A DNA stretch of 64,000 nt, from assembly GCA_037951165.1 (NCBI GenBank), contig JBBDHG010000015.1, forward strand, positions 62,001 through 126,000, written 5' to 3'. A program made the position numbers and the translations under genes. Numbering within the stretch: position 1 is the stretch's first letter; every line of letters begins with the position of its first letter. Positions 1 to 10,720 of this stretch are shown here, in pieces. The DNA comes from Lophius americanus (taxonomy: Eukaryota > Chordata > Actinopteri > Lophiiformes > Lophiidae). Under the pieces are notes generated by a model. The model saw only the letters and a list, made by a program, of their open reading frames with translations. It was not told the DNA's origin and did not search any database.

Positions 1-330
1 CCCGCTGCGTTGTACAAGCAATAAAGAAGATAAACCCAATCAACTATTTATTTTGAGCTCAGTAATAAAACAAGAGAGATTTTTTCATGTCAGTCCATAT
101 AAGCTAAATTTAGACAAACGGAACTTATGGTTGGAAAATTAATGAGAAGCTGTGTTTTCCACTAAAAGCCCCCCTAATTAAAAACAATATGAATTATTAT
201 AGTGAAATAATATATTAACAAGATAGATATCCTTGAGTAGACTCGTTTGAGCCAATTTGGACATAATGGGACATATGTGTGGGAAGTTATGGTCAAGAAA
301 TTGCTTAAAAAGTTCAGCAACTCAAGAGTA
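1..330 (-). repeat. Family B repeat, truncated minus-strand copy
   Basis: The first bases are the reverse complement of the family B 3' end (ATTGCTTGTACAACGCAG on the - strand). Further in, the - strand reads CTAAATTTAGCTTATATG and then a GAGCTC-containing stretch that parallels the copy at 25.8-25.9 kb. The element is cut by the window edge. Family B is an unclassified interspersed repeat described under findings. Confidence 0.6.
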
Positions 331-469
331 AATTATGAATTTTAACTGTAATGTATGACAAATACAAGAAAGATCTCCCCAAGTCGATTCAAAAGCACCA
401 AGTTGATTGATTAGAGATAAGATGCTCAACGTTCCTCATTTATCCCCCAATGAGGAGCTTAAGATTACA

Positions 470-640
470 ACTTTGTTCTTCTTGTTCAACTTTTTTTGTC
501 ATGTAATTCTGACTTTATTGTTGTAAAATTACGATTGTTTCTCATAAAATTCAGACGTTTTTCTTTTGAAACGATGACTTTGTTCTCATAAAATTACAAC
601 TTAATTCCCGTAAAATTACACTTTTTTTCCTTGTGATATA
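470..640. repeat. Degenerate tandem repeat of an 'aaaattacaact' type unit
   Basis: About five imperfect units of 30-40 bp built around TTGTTCTCATAAAATTAC. The reverse complement has the look of the common fish repeat alternating 'aattttac' with 'gagaaaaaagtc'. Between 331 and 470, and from 640 to 903, I see only AT-rich sequence without a recognisable feature. Confidence 0.6.
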
Positions 641-902
641 ACAACATCAATGTCAGGTCAAGGTCAATGTCGCCCGAATACCCCATTTTAAATAGGAATA
701 ACAAAACAATTAGCAAAAACACGCAGTAGCTGCAAAAATAGTATAGAAGTATATATATATTAATTATAGAGGTCAGTACCAAGTCAGTATAAAGTCAGAA
801 AATATTGACATTACTATTTAACAATGATCCTCAACTTATATAATCATTACTAACTATATAGTAGTAACAACTTAAAGAGTATGCAGCCTCATATAGAAAC
901 TT

Positions 903-1375
903 TAAATTCACCATAAAATGACAAATCGTTTGGTCAAGCATTTTTCTGAACAGTAAAAAAAAAAATCAGACCTAAAAAACGACTCATGATGAAGTTTTGT
1001 ATATCATGTAAAAATAGTCCATTTTAATCAGATTGACTCAAAATTTTAGTTAAACATGTTTTAAGAAAAGCATTTGACCCTTATTAGACTTTTTTTTGTT
1101 TTTCTCAAATTATACAATTCTGTCAAGCTTCCACATGCCATGAAAATCCAACGTATTAAATAACGGCCATGGTTAATGCCGTCTCCTCTGCGGTCCCTTT
1201 CACATGTGGCGTCCCCCAGGGCTCCACCCTAAGCCCCTCACTCTTTATAACATACATGCTGCCACTGGGTCAGATTATAAACAGGTTCACACCAGTGGGA
1301 CTTATTTTTAAACAAAAAAACAGCGACTCAGCATGTGATCAACCAAACAGCTGAGCAGGTTGTTGACAGGGATAA
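903..1375 (+). mobile_element. Family A copy 1: chimeric L2-like LINE fragment
   Basis: A short reading frame at 1169-1300 encodes CGVPQGSTLSPSLFITYMLP, the reverse transcriptase block 4 signature of L2/Maui-type non-LTR retrotransposons. The catalytic YADD/FADD block that should follow is absent. Flanks are shared with the copies at 4.24 kb (+), 40.2-41.1 kb (-) and 46.3 kb (-), including TTATTAGACTTTTTTT upstream and an ATTATAAACAGGTT block downstream. It is a decayed, non-functional remnant. Confidence 0.75.
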
Positions 1376-2265
1376 AGTGGTTGGGGTTTACTGAAAGTCA
1401 AAGGAACAACAAATTCGTGAATATGTTCCTGGCAGTTTAAACATAACTCACATCTGCCTTGTTCCTCATTTGATTTCGGCTGAAATATAAATTGTGTGTA
1501 ATCTATGATGCTGCAACGAACACACACAAGTACACGATCGTGACTCATCTGCACCAGCTCTGTTAGATTGGACTTTCCACTGACTCAATAGACTGATATG
1601 TCGGGGAGTTTTTAAGGAGGGACGCCCCACCCTCAGATACCTCACAGAAAGTCATTCTAGGCATCTTGGATGCTCTCCTAGATGCCAAATGGACACAAAC
1701 CGGTCTTTGTGCCTTGACTTCTGCGTTATTTGTGCATCACTAATCAAATCCAGTGTGTGCATTTGTGAAATAGCAGCAACGGGTCAAGAAGAAGGTCAAC
1801 TCCCAGACTGAGTGAACTGGGATCGTTGGAAAGAACGTGTGACATCTGACTATAGTACAGAATGTAGGAGCAAATAGGAAAAATAAATAAATACTGCTAT
1901 TAGGAAATAAAGGTAACATCCTTTGTGAGTTGAACATTGGATTACGTTCCTGCAGCAAGTGGGACAAACTCATCTGTTCCCCGAATTACCCAGCAGAGGG
2001 AGTTCCCTCAGAGTTCACCCTCTGTCTCATCTCTCCCAGTGCCTCCTGCTCATTGGTTCTCAAAGGCCCCAGTGTTGGAGGCGGCTGAGCCAATTGGCAC
2101 ACTTCTGGGCCACAAACATCTGAAGTAGTACTGACGAGGAATGTGCTGGCTCGGCACGGGCTGTCAACTGGAGCATGTAGTACTATACTAAATGTGGATC
2201 GAGGGAGGAGACGAGCAGAGTGGAGCAGGAAGTGGTGAGCACTCAATGACGGAGCAGTAGCCTCA
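1376..2265. other. No gene recognised
   Basis: Mixed-composition sequence without exon-like open frames flanked by splice sites. One small hairpin (GGCATCT ... AGATGCC) lies near 1660-1686. No repeat family was recognised. Confidence 0.5.
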
Positions 2266-2266
2266 A

Positions 2267-2935
2267 TGTGCGGTGTGTGTGTGTGTGTGTGCGTGTGAAT
2301 ATGTGTGTGTGTGTGCGTGTGAATATGTGTGTGTGTGTGTGTGTGTGCGTGTGAATATGCGTGTGTGTGTGCGTGTGAATAGGTGTGTGTGTGTGTTTTT
2401 GTGTGCTTGTGATTATGTTTGTGTGAGTGAGTGTGTGTTAGTATGTGTGTTAGCGTGTATTAGTATTTGTGTGAATATATTTGTGTGAGTGAATGTGTGT
2501 ATGGGTGTGTAGGTATGTGTGTGTATGTGTGTGTGTGTGTGTGTGTGTATGTGAGAGTGACTGAATGTGTGTATGGGTGTGTAGATGTTTGTGTGAATAT
2601 GTGTGGGTGTGAGAATATGTTTGTGTGAGGGTGTGTGTTTAGGTGTGTGTGTGTAAATATGTTTGTATTTGTGGGAGTGTGTGTGTGTGTTTCTTAGCGT
2701 GTGAGTATGCATGTATGTGAGTGTGTTTGTGAATATGTTTGCGTGAATGTGTATGTGTGTGCGTGTATGTGTGTGCTTGCGTGCGCGTGTGTGTGTATGA
2801 GTGAGTGAGTGTGAGTGCTTTACAGTGAGTTAGTGTGTGTGTGTGTGTGCGTGTGTTTGTGTGAGTGAGCGTGAGTGCTTTACAGTGAGTGTGTGTGTGT
2901 GTGTGTGCGTGTGTGAGTGAGTAGAAAAGAATACT
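2267..2935. repeat. Long compound (GT)n-rich satellite
   Basis: About 670 bp of GT dinucleotides broken by GAATATG, GAGTGA and TTTGTG variants. The 5' third has a higher-order unit of roughly 24-34 bp ending in GCGTGTGAATATG. A block ending in GAGTGCTTTACAGTGAG occurs twice about 60 bp apart (near 2813-2830 and 2873-2890). Cys/Val-rich and Thr/His-rich ORFs here are only repeat translations. Confidence 0.9.
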
Positions 2936-3169
2936 GTCAGCTGTGCTGTGTTGCCTAACACTCATAAATGATCCACACCTCTCTGCCTCTCCCTTCTGTA
3001 CATGCACACAACACATTCTTACCCCGCCTTTCTTCTCTTTCATAAAACCCGACAACACACACCAGATAACAATTCTACCTGGCACTTACATTTATCTACC
3101 CGTGTATAAATAATGTACACACACTGACACACATCTGTATACATCAAAGGAGGGAAAGGATCACGGCAT

Positions 3170-3980
3170 CAAAGGCTCAGAGAGAGAAACTGGCCTTCAA
3201 ACTCGATAAGAAATCCAAGCAACGCAGCAAGAAATCAAGGAGTGACCTTTGACTGTGACCTCACTTTTAGTGCACATGTCTGGAGTTTCACACAGAGTAT
3301 ATTTGATTATTTAAAAAAACATTTCCAAAGTGAGGCTGTGTCTCACAGTCATTACTTTCTCTACCTGTTAGTTTCCCTATTGATTTTAAAATGATTTTAA
3401 TTAATAAGGCTCTACAAGGCATCACACCAGATTGTCATGTTCCCCTTTTCCACCGAGCTGGTTCCTGGGCTAGTTTGGAGCCAGGGTCTGACTTAGCACC
3501 AGTTCTTTGGTTTTTGCGATGGCCTAAGCACCAGCTCCTGGCTCTCAAAATTTGGGGCCAGACAAGCACCAACTTTTTGCTGGTCCAGAGCCAAGAACCA
3601 CTTACGTTATACGGTGACGTAATGACGGGGCTCTGACTTGGCTCCCTGCCAATTGAATAGCAAACAGGTTCTTAGGAGGTGAGCGAGTTGAACAGACTAA
3701 ACACTGGCACTGGCACCAGCACCGAACTAGCACCAGGTTATTTTTGGTGTGAAAGGGGTATTAGAGACATGATTACAGTTCAGGATCATCTGGTTCTTTT
3801 CCTTTAGTCATCCCACCAACCAGAACTAAACGTTTTGGTGATTGTAGCATTTCTGCTCCGTGCCTCTGTAGGAAAGAAACTTCCAGAGGTTCTGAGAGTA
3901 GCTGAAAATGTAGGTTCTTTTTTCAACCTAAGTCAAAACTGACTTATTTGCTGGCATTTATGCAGTGTTTTATACTTTTA
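3170..3980 (+). mobile_element. L2-like LINE, C-terminal ORF2 remnant split by a MITE
   Basis: Around 3235 the sequence reads GVTFDCDLTFSAHV-like, then ILINKALQGITPD at 3391. After the insertion, IPPTRTKRFGDCSISAP-like residues lead to a PEVLRVAENV-like stretch near 3890. These are the usual C-terminal landmarks of fish L2/Maui-type LINEs. Frameshifts and stops make it a pseudogene. Sequence to about 4235 is AT-rich and may be its 3' UTR. Confidence 0.65.
3437..3765. mobile_element. MITE, hAT-like, about 330 bp
   Basis: Left end CCCCTTTTCCACCGAGCTGG and right end TTTTTGGTGTGAAAGGGG are inverted relative to each other (CCCCTTT-CACC). The interior, rich in AGCACCAGTTC and GAGCCAG motifs, resembles a family of non-autonomous elements frequent in fish. 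It interrupts the L2 remnant. A possible target duplication (TGTCATG / AGACATG) is imperfect, so the superfamily call is tentative. Confidence 0.65.
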
Positions 3981-4238
3981 AGACCAAACAGGGGAGTTTA
4001 ACTTACTTCTATTTTATTTAATTTTGTAATGTATTCCTTTTACTCTATTCACACTAACCATCTATGTATAAGCACTTCACTTTTTTGTCTAATTTATAAC
4101 TGTATCATTATTATCAATATCATTATTCTTATGTTTTTAAGCATTTACAAACCTCATTAAGGAAAAAAACACATAAAAGAATTATTCCTGTGTATTTTAA
4201 TTTATTTGCGGCACTTATTAATTTAAAGTCTTAGACAC

Positions 4239-4870
4239 TAAATTTAGCAGAAAATCACAAATCTTTTGATCAAGCATGTTTTTAAACAGTAAAAGATGAG
4301 ATAAAAGAAAAAATATCAGACCAACAACATTATATCATGATGACATTTTGTATTAAATGGTAAATAATCTGTTTTGATTGGATGAGTTCAACCTTTTGGT
4401 AAAAAAAAAAAAAAAAGTGTTTAGAAAACTATTTGATCCTTATTAGACTTTTTTTGTGGTTGTATCAAGTAACATAATTCTATTTAGTAAGTCCTTCCAT
4501 GCTTTAATATACCCCCCAAAAATCTTTCTTATCAAATAAGGTTCTCTCCATAGCCATAGTTAATGCCTCCTCTACTGTGTTACCTTTGACCTCTGTTGTC
4601 CCCCAGGGCTCCGTCCTTGGCCCCTTACTCTTAAGCATATACATGCTGCCACTGCGTCACATTATAAACAGGTTCTGTCCCACTTTTCTCTCAGAAATAG
4701 TGACACAATATGTGCTCAACTCAACAATTGAGCAGGTCATTAAAGGGTTAACATTCCATCGTCTGAACTCTAGCGACTGTTCTCTGCATGAATGTCATTG
4801 TGCTTTTTTTCCCTTCTCCTCACCCGTAAAACCCACAGAATAACCAATAAAGTTTGATTGATTGATTGAC
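4239..4870 (+). mobile_element. Family A copy 2: chimeric L2-like LINE fragment with 3' tail
   Basis: The frame at 4577-4680 encodes VVPQGSVLGPLLLSIYMLPL, L2-type reverse transcriptase. The upstream 300 bp match copy 1 (AAATCTTTTGATCAAGCATG, CTTATTAGACTTTTTTTG). The copy ends in AATAAAGTTTGATTGATTGA at 4846-4865, a LINE-like 3' terminus with short tandem TTGA units. The catalytic Asp block is missing. Confidence 0.75.
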
Positions 4871-4875
4871 TCACT

Positions 4876-5460
4876 TCAAAAAGTTGCTGCAGGACTACAA
4901 CTGGTATTTCTTAAGAGCGGTGTAAGCGTGTTTGTGAACTGTTTGTCCTCTCTGAGGCCACGCTTGATGCAGAAGCTTCAGATTCCTTTTGCTGATAGCC
5001 ATTAACCACCCAGGGCTTGTGTCTCTTCAGTGTGGGCCGCAGCGTACTCACCAAACCACCTGGTTCCCCCCGGAGCCCGCCTCAGAGTTCTAAATTAATC
5101 CTTGGGAGGCTGCTGCTGGTGTGGGCGGGCTGTCCTGTATGTCCTTATGTGTAGATGTGTGGCTGCGGACGGATAGTGTTTATGCATGTGATTGTGTTTG
5201 TGTGTGTCTCGTGGTTAGAGGAGGTGTCAGGCAAGATTTAACAGGCCTTCACAAAAAAAAAAAAACCATGAGCAGATAGAGAGTATGATTCTGTTATTTT
5301 ACAGAATATAAATAACCGTCTGAAGCTACTTTATGTGAGGCAAAACATGCATTTATGTTTTTCCCTGGCCCACATTGAAATATTATGTTCTCAAATGCAT
5401 ATATTCTCCTCCTTATAGATTACATAAGAGTAGAGTACAGTATGTACAGTAATCATGTAT
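4876..5460. other. No gene recognised
   Basis: Unique-looking sequence with short GT runs near 5197-5206 and a poly-A run near 5252. No exon signals that I would defend. Confidence 0.5.

Positions 5461-5461
<1 letters not shown>

Positions 5462-5547
<86 letters not shown>
5462..5547. repeat. (CT)43 microsatellite
   Basis: An uninterrupted 86-bp run of CT dinucleotides. Such pure length suggests a highly variable locus. Confidence 0.98.
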
Positions 5548-5549
<2 letters not shown>

Positions 5550-5809
5550 GTTCCATCAAGAATCTGATGGGTCATAACCTTGCCTGCTGACTGACAACAT
5601 GTGTTATTGCAGGCTAAGCTACCGGGTTTCTGCTAAGCAACCACACAAACACACCAACACAGTCATGAACACGCACACATGAAATATGCACACCGGCATA
5701 ACTGCACACACATCAACATACAGCAGGTGAGTTTGCAGACTCACTGTCGTATCAGTCAGTTGTTAGCTAAATCTCAGAATCAGTTCATTAATACTTTATT
5801 GACTGGACT

Positions 5810-5814
5810 AAAAA

Positions 5815-5855
<41 letters not shown>
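5810..5855. repeat. Poly-A followed by (AT)16
   Basis: About 13 A residues run directly into an AT array. Just upstream (5772-5805) lies CTCAGAATCAG...ACTTTATTGAC, similar to the minus-strand 3' tail of fish LINEs, so the A/AT tract may mark an old retroelement junction. Confidence 0.9.
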
Positions 5856-5858
<3 letters not shown>

Positions 5859-6500
5859 AATATATATAATATGGGAATGTGAGGATATATAAGAATACAA
5901 TTATATCATAATATAATTAATTGGTCCAATATGCGTTGTTAATAATTGATTAAAATCCAAAAACCAGTCTATTATCTCCAGGTGAAGTTTAAGAGAAGTG
6001 TCTAATCCCATAATGCAATAGATCCGCATGAGTCATGAGTTAAACTGGCAAGGTAACACTGAGGATAGCAGCTGCCATAAAGGCATAAAGCCCGCAGTAG
6101 TGATGATAAAAAATGAATTGTGATCATGCTGGTTTTGAAGGTGTTGCGTTGTCCTTGACTTAAGGACTGTTTCGGTGGAGATGGGGGAGAAGCAGCATGT
6201 GTCGGATCATTTCTATCCAAACAACTACATCCTTTACAAGACCATCATTAGTTTCCAGCTCATTTCCCTCAGGACCATCTTTGTAAGCAAATGTTTTTAC
6301 TTTTGCAGTAATGTGTTTTTTCCCCCCCTGTTTTTGGACGGCAGCCATTTATTATTTCATTCCCTTTACTTTGACTCATAGTGATTAGCGCCTTTCCTCC
6401 GTCAATCAAATGTTTGGCAAAATATACTGTATGATATATGTAGAGTTATGTAGTATATGGAAAAATCTTGCATTTCAAATGCAAATGACTCATCTCAAAC
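5856..6500. other. No gene recognised
   Basis: AT-rich sequence around 5856-5960, then ordinary sequence. Overlapping short ORFs on both strands at 6000-6380 lack splice or codon support and look like chance ORFs. Confidence 0.5.
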
Positions 6501-6642
6501 ACACAAATACAAATACACAGACACAGACAAATACACAGACACAGACACATACACATACAAATACACAGACACTGTCACTCAGTCACTCACTCACTCACTC
6601 ACTCACTCACTCACTCACTCACTCACTCACTCACTCACACAC
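6496..6642. repeat. Compound ACACAGACAAAT array and (CACT)n array
   Basis: 6496-6570 holds imperfect ACACAGACA/AATACA units. 6573-6638 is a nearly pure array of about 16 CACT tetranucleotides. It lies directly upstream of the 60-bp minisatellite. Confidence 0.92.
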
Positions 6643-6685
6643 GCTAAGAAAAACAGTTATATTAATACCAGACGACATTTTGACT

Positions 6686-7957
6686 GCTGTGATTTTACTG
6701 TGATATTGTGTATTATATGCTGTATTATGTGTTTTTATGATTCGTTACAGTATGGGATGATTTACTGTAATACTAAATGCTGTATTATGTGTTTTTATGA
6801 TTCACTACAGTATGGGATCATTTACTGTAATAATATATGCGGTATTATGTGTTTTTATGATTCACTACAGTATGGGATGATTTACTGTAATAATATATGC
6901 TGTATTATGTGTTTTTATGATTCGTTACAGTATGGGATCATTTACTGTAATAATATATGCGGTATTATGTGTTTTTATGATTCACTACAGTATGGGATCA
7001 TTTACTGTAATAATATATGCTGTATTATGTGTTTTTATGATTCGTTACAGTATGGGATCATTTACTGTAATACTATATGCTGTATTATGTGTTTTTATGA
7101 TTCACTACAGTATCGGATCATTTACTGTAATAATATATGCTGTATTATGTGTTTTTATGATTCACTACAGTATGGGATCATTTACTGTAATACTATATGC
7201 TGTATTATGTGTTTTTATGATTCACTACAGTATGGGATCATTTACTGTAATACTATATGCTGTATTATGTGTTTTTATGATTCACTACAGTATGGGATCA
7301 TTTACTGTAATAATATATGCTGTATTATGTGTTTTTATGATTCACTACAGTATGGGATCATTTACTGTAATAATATATGCTGTATTATGTGTTTTTATGA
7401 TTCACTACAGTATGGGATCATTTACTGTAATAAAATATGCTGTATTATGTGTTTTTATGATTCACTACAGTATGGGATCATTTACTGTAATACTATATGC
7501 TGTATTATGTGTTTTTATGATTCACTACAGTATCGGATCATTTACTGTAATACTATATGCTGTATTATGTGTTTTTATGATTCACTACAGTATGGGATCA
7601 TTTACTGTAATAAAATATGCTGTATTATGTGTTTTTATGATTCGCTACAGTATGGAATCATTTACTGTAATAATATATGCTGTATTATGTGTTTTTATGA
7701 TTCACTACAGTATGGGATCATTTACTGTAATAATATATGCTGTATTATGTGTTTTTATGATTCACTACAGTATGGGATGATTTACTTTAATACTATATGC
7801 TGTATTATGTGTTTTTATGATTCACTACAGTATGGGATCATTTACTGTAATACTATATGCTGTATTATGTGTTTTTATGATTCGCTACAGTATGGGATCA
7901 TTTACTGTAATACTATATTGTGTATTATGTGTTTTTATGATTCGCTACAGTATGGGA
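6686..7957. repeat. 60-bp minisatellite, about 21 units
   Basis: A partial unit (6686-6720) is followed by units starting at 6721, 6781, 6841 and every 60 bp to 7921, with no indels. Units differ at a few positions: TTCACT/TTCGTT/TTCGCT, GGGATCA/GGGATGA/CGGATCA, TAATAC/TAATAA/TAAAAT. Each unit contains TACAGTA and TACTGTA separated by 10 nt, able to form a 7-bp stem. Because 60 is divisible by 3 and the unit lacks stops, long ORFs arise in two + frames (526 and 287 codons). They are artefacts. Confidence 0.97.
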
Positions 7958-8594
7958 AAATATACTTTCCTTCTCCTGTTCACTTAAATCTTCCACATTT
8001 GGGAATCATTTCTGTAATTTCCATAGTAACTCTCTGATTAGTGTAATGTTTGGGTGAATATATAGCTCTCTACTGTGAGAGGGCATCATGTGATTTCCTG
8101 TGTGTGACTCGTATTCTTGTGAGCGTTATCCTCTGTAATGTTGTGGAGGAATTGATATAACAAAAGTATCTTATCTTACCAGTGTTTTATATCTGCAGCC
8201 TCATATCAAATAAAGCCTGAAACCACTCGCCGAAGCCGGATAACGATCCGTGCTCAGGCTGGGGGGACGTTTTATGTAACTCTTAAAAGGGACTGTGTAA
8301 TCTAAAAATCTGGCTAATCTAAAGGAGAAACACATCTAAAAATAAGGATTAAAGGTTGTTTGAATAAAGACAGAGTTAGAAGAAGGGAGCGATGCCAAAA
8401 TAGCCAACATTTGAAAAATCTTTGAAATAGTTTGCGTTCTTTATTTTATATCATTATTAAAAAATACAAGTGTGTGGTTGTTCAAAAAAAACAACTTAAT
8501 TAACTTAGTAAAGTCATTTGAGGACAACATCTCTATTAAACCATCTGAGGTCAAATTCAGTCTAAACTACATGTATACATTTGAATTCAGATAA
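7958..8594. other. No gene recognised
   Basis: Unique-looking sequence downstream of the minisatellite. No splice-flanked open frame and no recognised repeat. Confidence 0.5.
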
Positions 8595-8595
8595 T

Positions 8596-8830
8596 TATAC
8601 CCCCGAAAAGTCCGGGATATTATGGAATCGTCTATATAACTTCTATGTAATGAATAATTATACGTTTTTATTACCACATAGACTGTAGTAGGGATTAATT
8701 GGGACTGATTTTGGGAATCAAATCGGCTGTATATGTCTGTCACTAGAGGAAGCTCTATCTCCAAATGTTTTTTAGCCATAATTTCTCAATCGTTTGTTCG
8801 ATTTAGTCCAAAAATCATGATTTACTTTAG
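8596..8830 (+). repeat. Family B repeat, 5' part
   Basis: Begins TATACCCCCGAAAAGTCC then GGGATATTATGGAATCGTC. It continues through GGGACTGATTTTGGGAATC, a CACTAGAGGAAGC block and GCCATAATTTCTCAATCGTT. This copy keeps the best 5' terminus of the family, whose first 18 bases resemble the inverse of the 3' end. Confidence 0.7.
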
Positions 8831-9815
8831 AAACCAGTACAGATTGATGGCGCCGCTACAAAATCAGCGTGCTTATGATGAAGCGTTTTTTTATTCAAAT
8901 GCCCTTCTGCGTTTGCAGCTAGTCTAGACAACCTGACTTGGGGAATGTTCAAACAACTGAACTTGAAGATCAAGGCACTCGAACTTTGGCAACGGAATGA
9001 AGGGTGAGCAGAAAAAGAGGCCTATAACTAGCTCACAGCGAATAATTAGATTGCCGCAGGGGTTTTTATTCAAAAGAGAGCATTGAGCTTAATTTCCTCA
9101 GCTGGGGAGGCAGAAGAGCAGAGGCAGCAGCCGCGACTGACTGCGGTAACATTAAAGTAGTTCTGATGAACGAAAGGTCCTCAAAGGAAAAGAAAGGAGA
9201 GAAATAATCTATATGTGGCAGAAAGAAACCGTCTTTTAACTAAAGTAGTTGGGGGATTAAGATGTTGCCTTATCACTTTTCTGTCAAGTCTCTTCTCATT
9301 CTTTCCACCGACACAATGTTGACAACAAATGATTGCTAGAAAGCAGTCGGAGAGCTCATGTTGTGGAGGCGACGACCCAAGAATGAAAGGAAATGAATAT
9401 AGAATGAAGTCAGTGTCAAATAATGCTTAACCTGTGGGACCACCTGGGCAGTACAGCAAGTGGAATTGTGTGTCTCCCTGGATTCACATAGTGATCCGAA
9501 TTCCCACTAATTGATAGAAACTATTTGAATAATGAGAAATTCATTCAAAATGACAAAATATTTGGCCCCGTCAAAGTTTGAGCAAAATCCAAACTTGGCA
9601 ATTGACAAAATTTGACAAACATGGCAATTGATTTCAATTAAAGTAATGGACCTACTTGTATGGGGGACCTACCTGGATTGTTTATGTTGAATATACATTG
9701 ATTGATCCTCTCGGAAACAGTAATGGTGTACTTGTTTACTGTAATGATGCCATTGGGTCAGGGTCCAAATATATCTCTGAAGACAGAAAAATTGTAAAGA
9801 TTAGGAGAGAGTGCC
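8831..9815. other. No gene recognised
   Basis: No recognised gene or repeat. 9540-9640 contains imperfect repeats of AATTTGACAAA. The ORF at 9656 has no supporting signals. Confidence 0.45.
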
Positions 9816-10720
9816 GAAGGAGGAATTGTGGGATTGCATGAGGAAGCCTGGAGTGTCAGAGAAGAATGTTTGAGTTGTACAGGATATTTATGAGAGCATC
9901 ATGAATAGGGGTGAGTTGAGCAGTAGGATTGACAGATGGGTTCACGGTGCAGGTGGGACTGCAGCAAGGATCGGCTCTGAGCTCCCTCTTGTTTGCTATG
10001 GTGATGGACAGGCTGACAGATGAGGTCAGGCAGGAGTCTCCGTGGACTATGATGTTTGTGGATGACATTGTGATCTGTAGTGAGAGCAGAGACAGGTGGA
10101 CCAACCTTTGGGAGGTGGAGGTATGCGCAAGAATGAAGGTCAGTCGCCACAAGAAAGAATACATGAGGGGGGCAGGTAGAATGGTGAGGAGTATGGAAAA
10201 GAGGTGAAGAAGCAAGGGCAAGGAGGGTGGAGTGGGCGGAGAAGAGTATGAGGAGTTATGTGTGACAGAAGTGTGGCAGTAGGGGTGAAGGGAAAGGTTT
10301 ACAAGATGGTAGTGAGATCAGCTCTGCTGGATGATTAAGAGACGTTGGCTCTGACAGAAAGACAGGAGGCAGAGCTGGAGGTGGCAGAGTTGAAGATGCT
10401 CAGAGGTTTTTGGGAGTGACGTGGATGGAAAGGATTAGAAAGGAGCAGATCAGAGGACAGACCAGGTTGGACGTCTTAGAGGAAAATTTAGAGAGGCCAG
10501 ATTGAGATGGTTTGGACAGGTGAAGAGGAGGGATAGCAGATTTATTAGCAGGAGAAGAAGGGGAAGACCAAGGAGAGGTTTTCTGGATGTGACAAAAGAG
10601 GACAGCTGGTTGGTGTGAGAGAAGAAGACGAAGAGGAGAGGGTAAGATGGAAACTGTGATCCACTGCTGCGACCTCTAATGGGACCAACAGAAAGAAGAA
10701 GAAAGTCAGAAATGGAGGGC
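9816..10720 (+). mobile_element. RTE-like LINE remnant (3' half of ORF2)
   Basis: 9816-9895 matches an LWDCMRKPGVSEK-like stretch. 9929-10207 encodes VQVGLQQGSALSSLLFAMVM, then DEVRQESPWTMMFVDDIVIC, where FVDD stands for the usual FADD catalytic motif. Further on come ALLDD-, RQEAELEVAELKMLRG- and RRPRRGFLDVTKED-like segments in different frames, ending at GGACCAACAGAAAGAAGAAG, the 3' terminus. It is 5'-truncated and broken by several frameshifts and stops. Confidence 0.8.

Noticed and set aside
2273..3085. Cys/Val-rich and Thr/His-rich ORFs
   Set aside because: Pure translation of GT/CA repeats.
6721..7957. CRISPR-like regular direct repeats
   Set aside because: Units are contiguous with no unique spacers, in a vertebrate genome. 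It is a minisatellite.
6457..8037. 526-codon ORF of repeated 20-residue units (CCIMCFYDSLQYGIIYCNTI)
   Set aside because: It is a translation of the (CACT)n array and the 60-bp minisatellite. A second frame is also open for 287 codons, and no start or splice context supports a gene.
9929..10207. Intact reverse transcriptase gene
   Set aside because: Only a 93-codon piece is open. FADD is changed to FVDD and the rest is split over frames, so it is a LINE relic.
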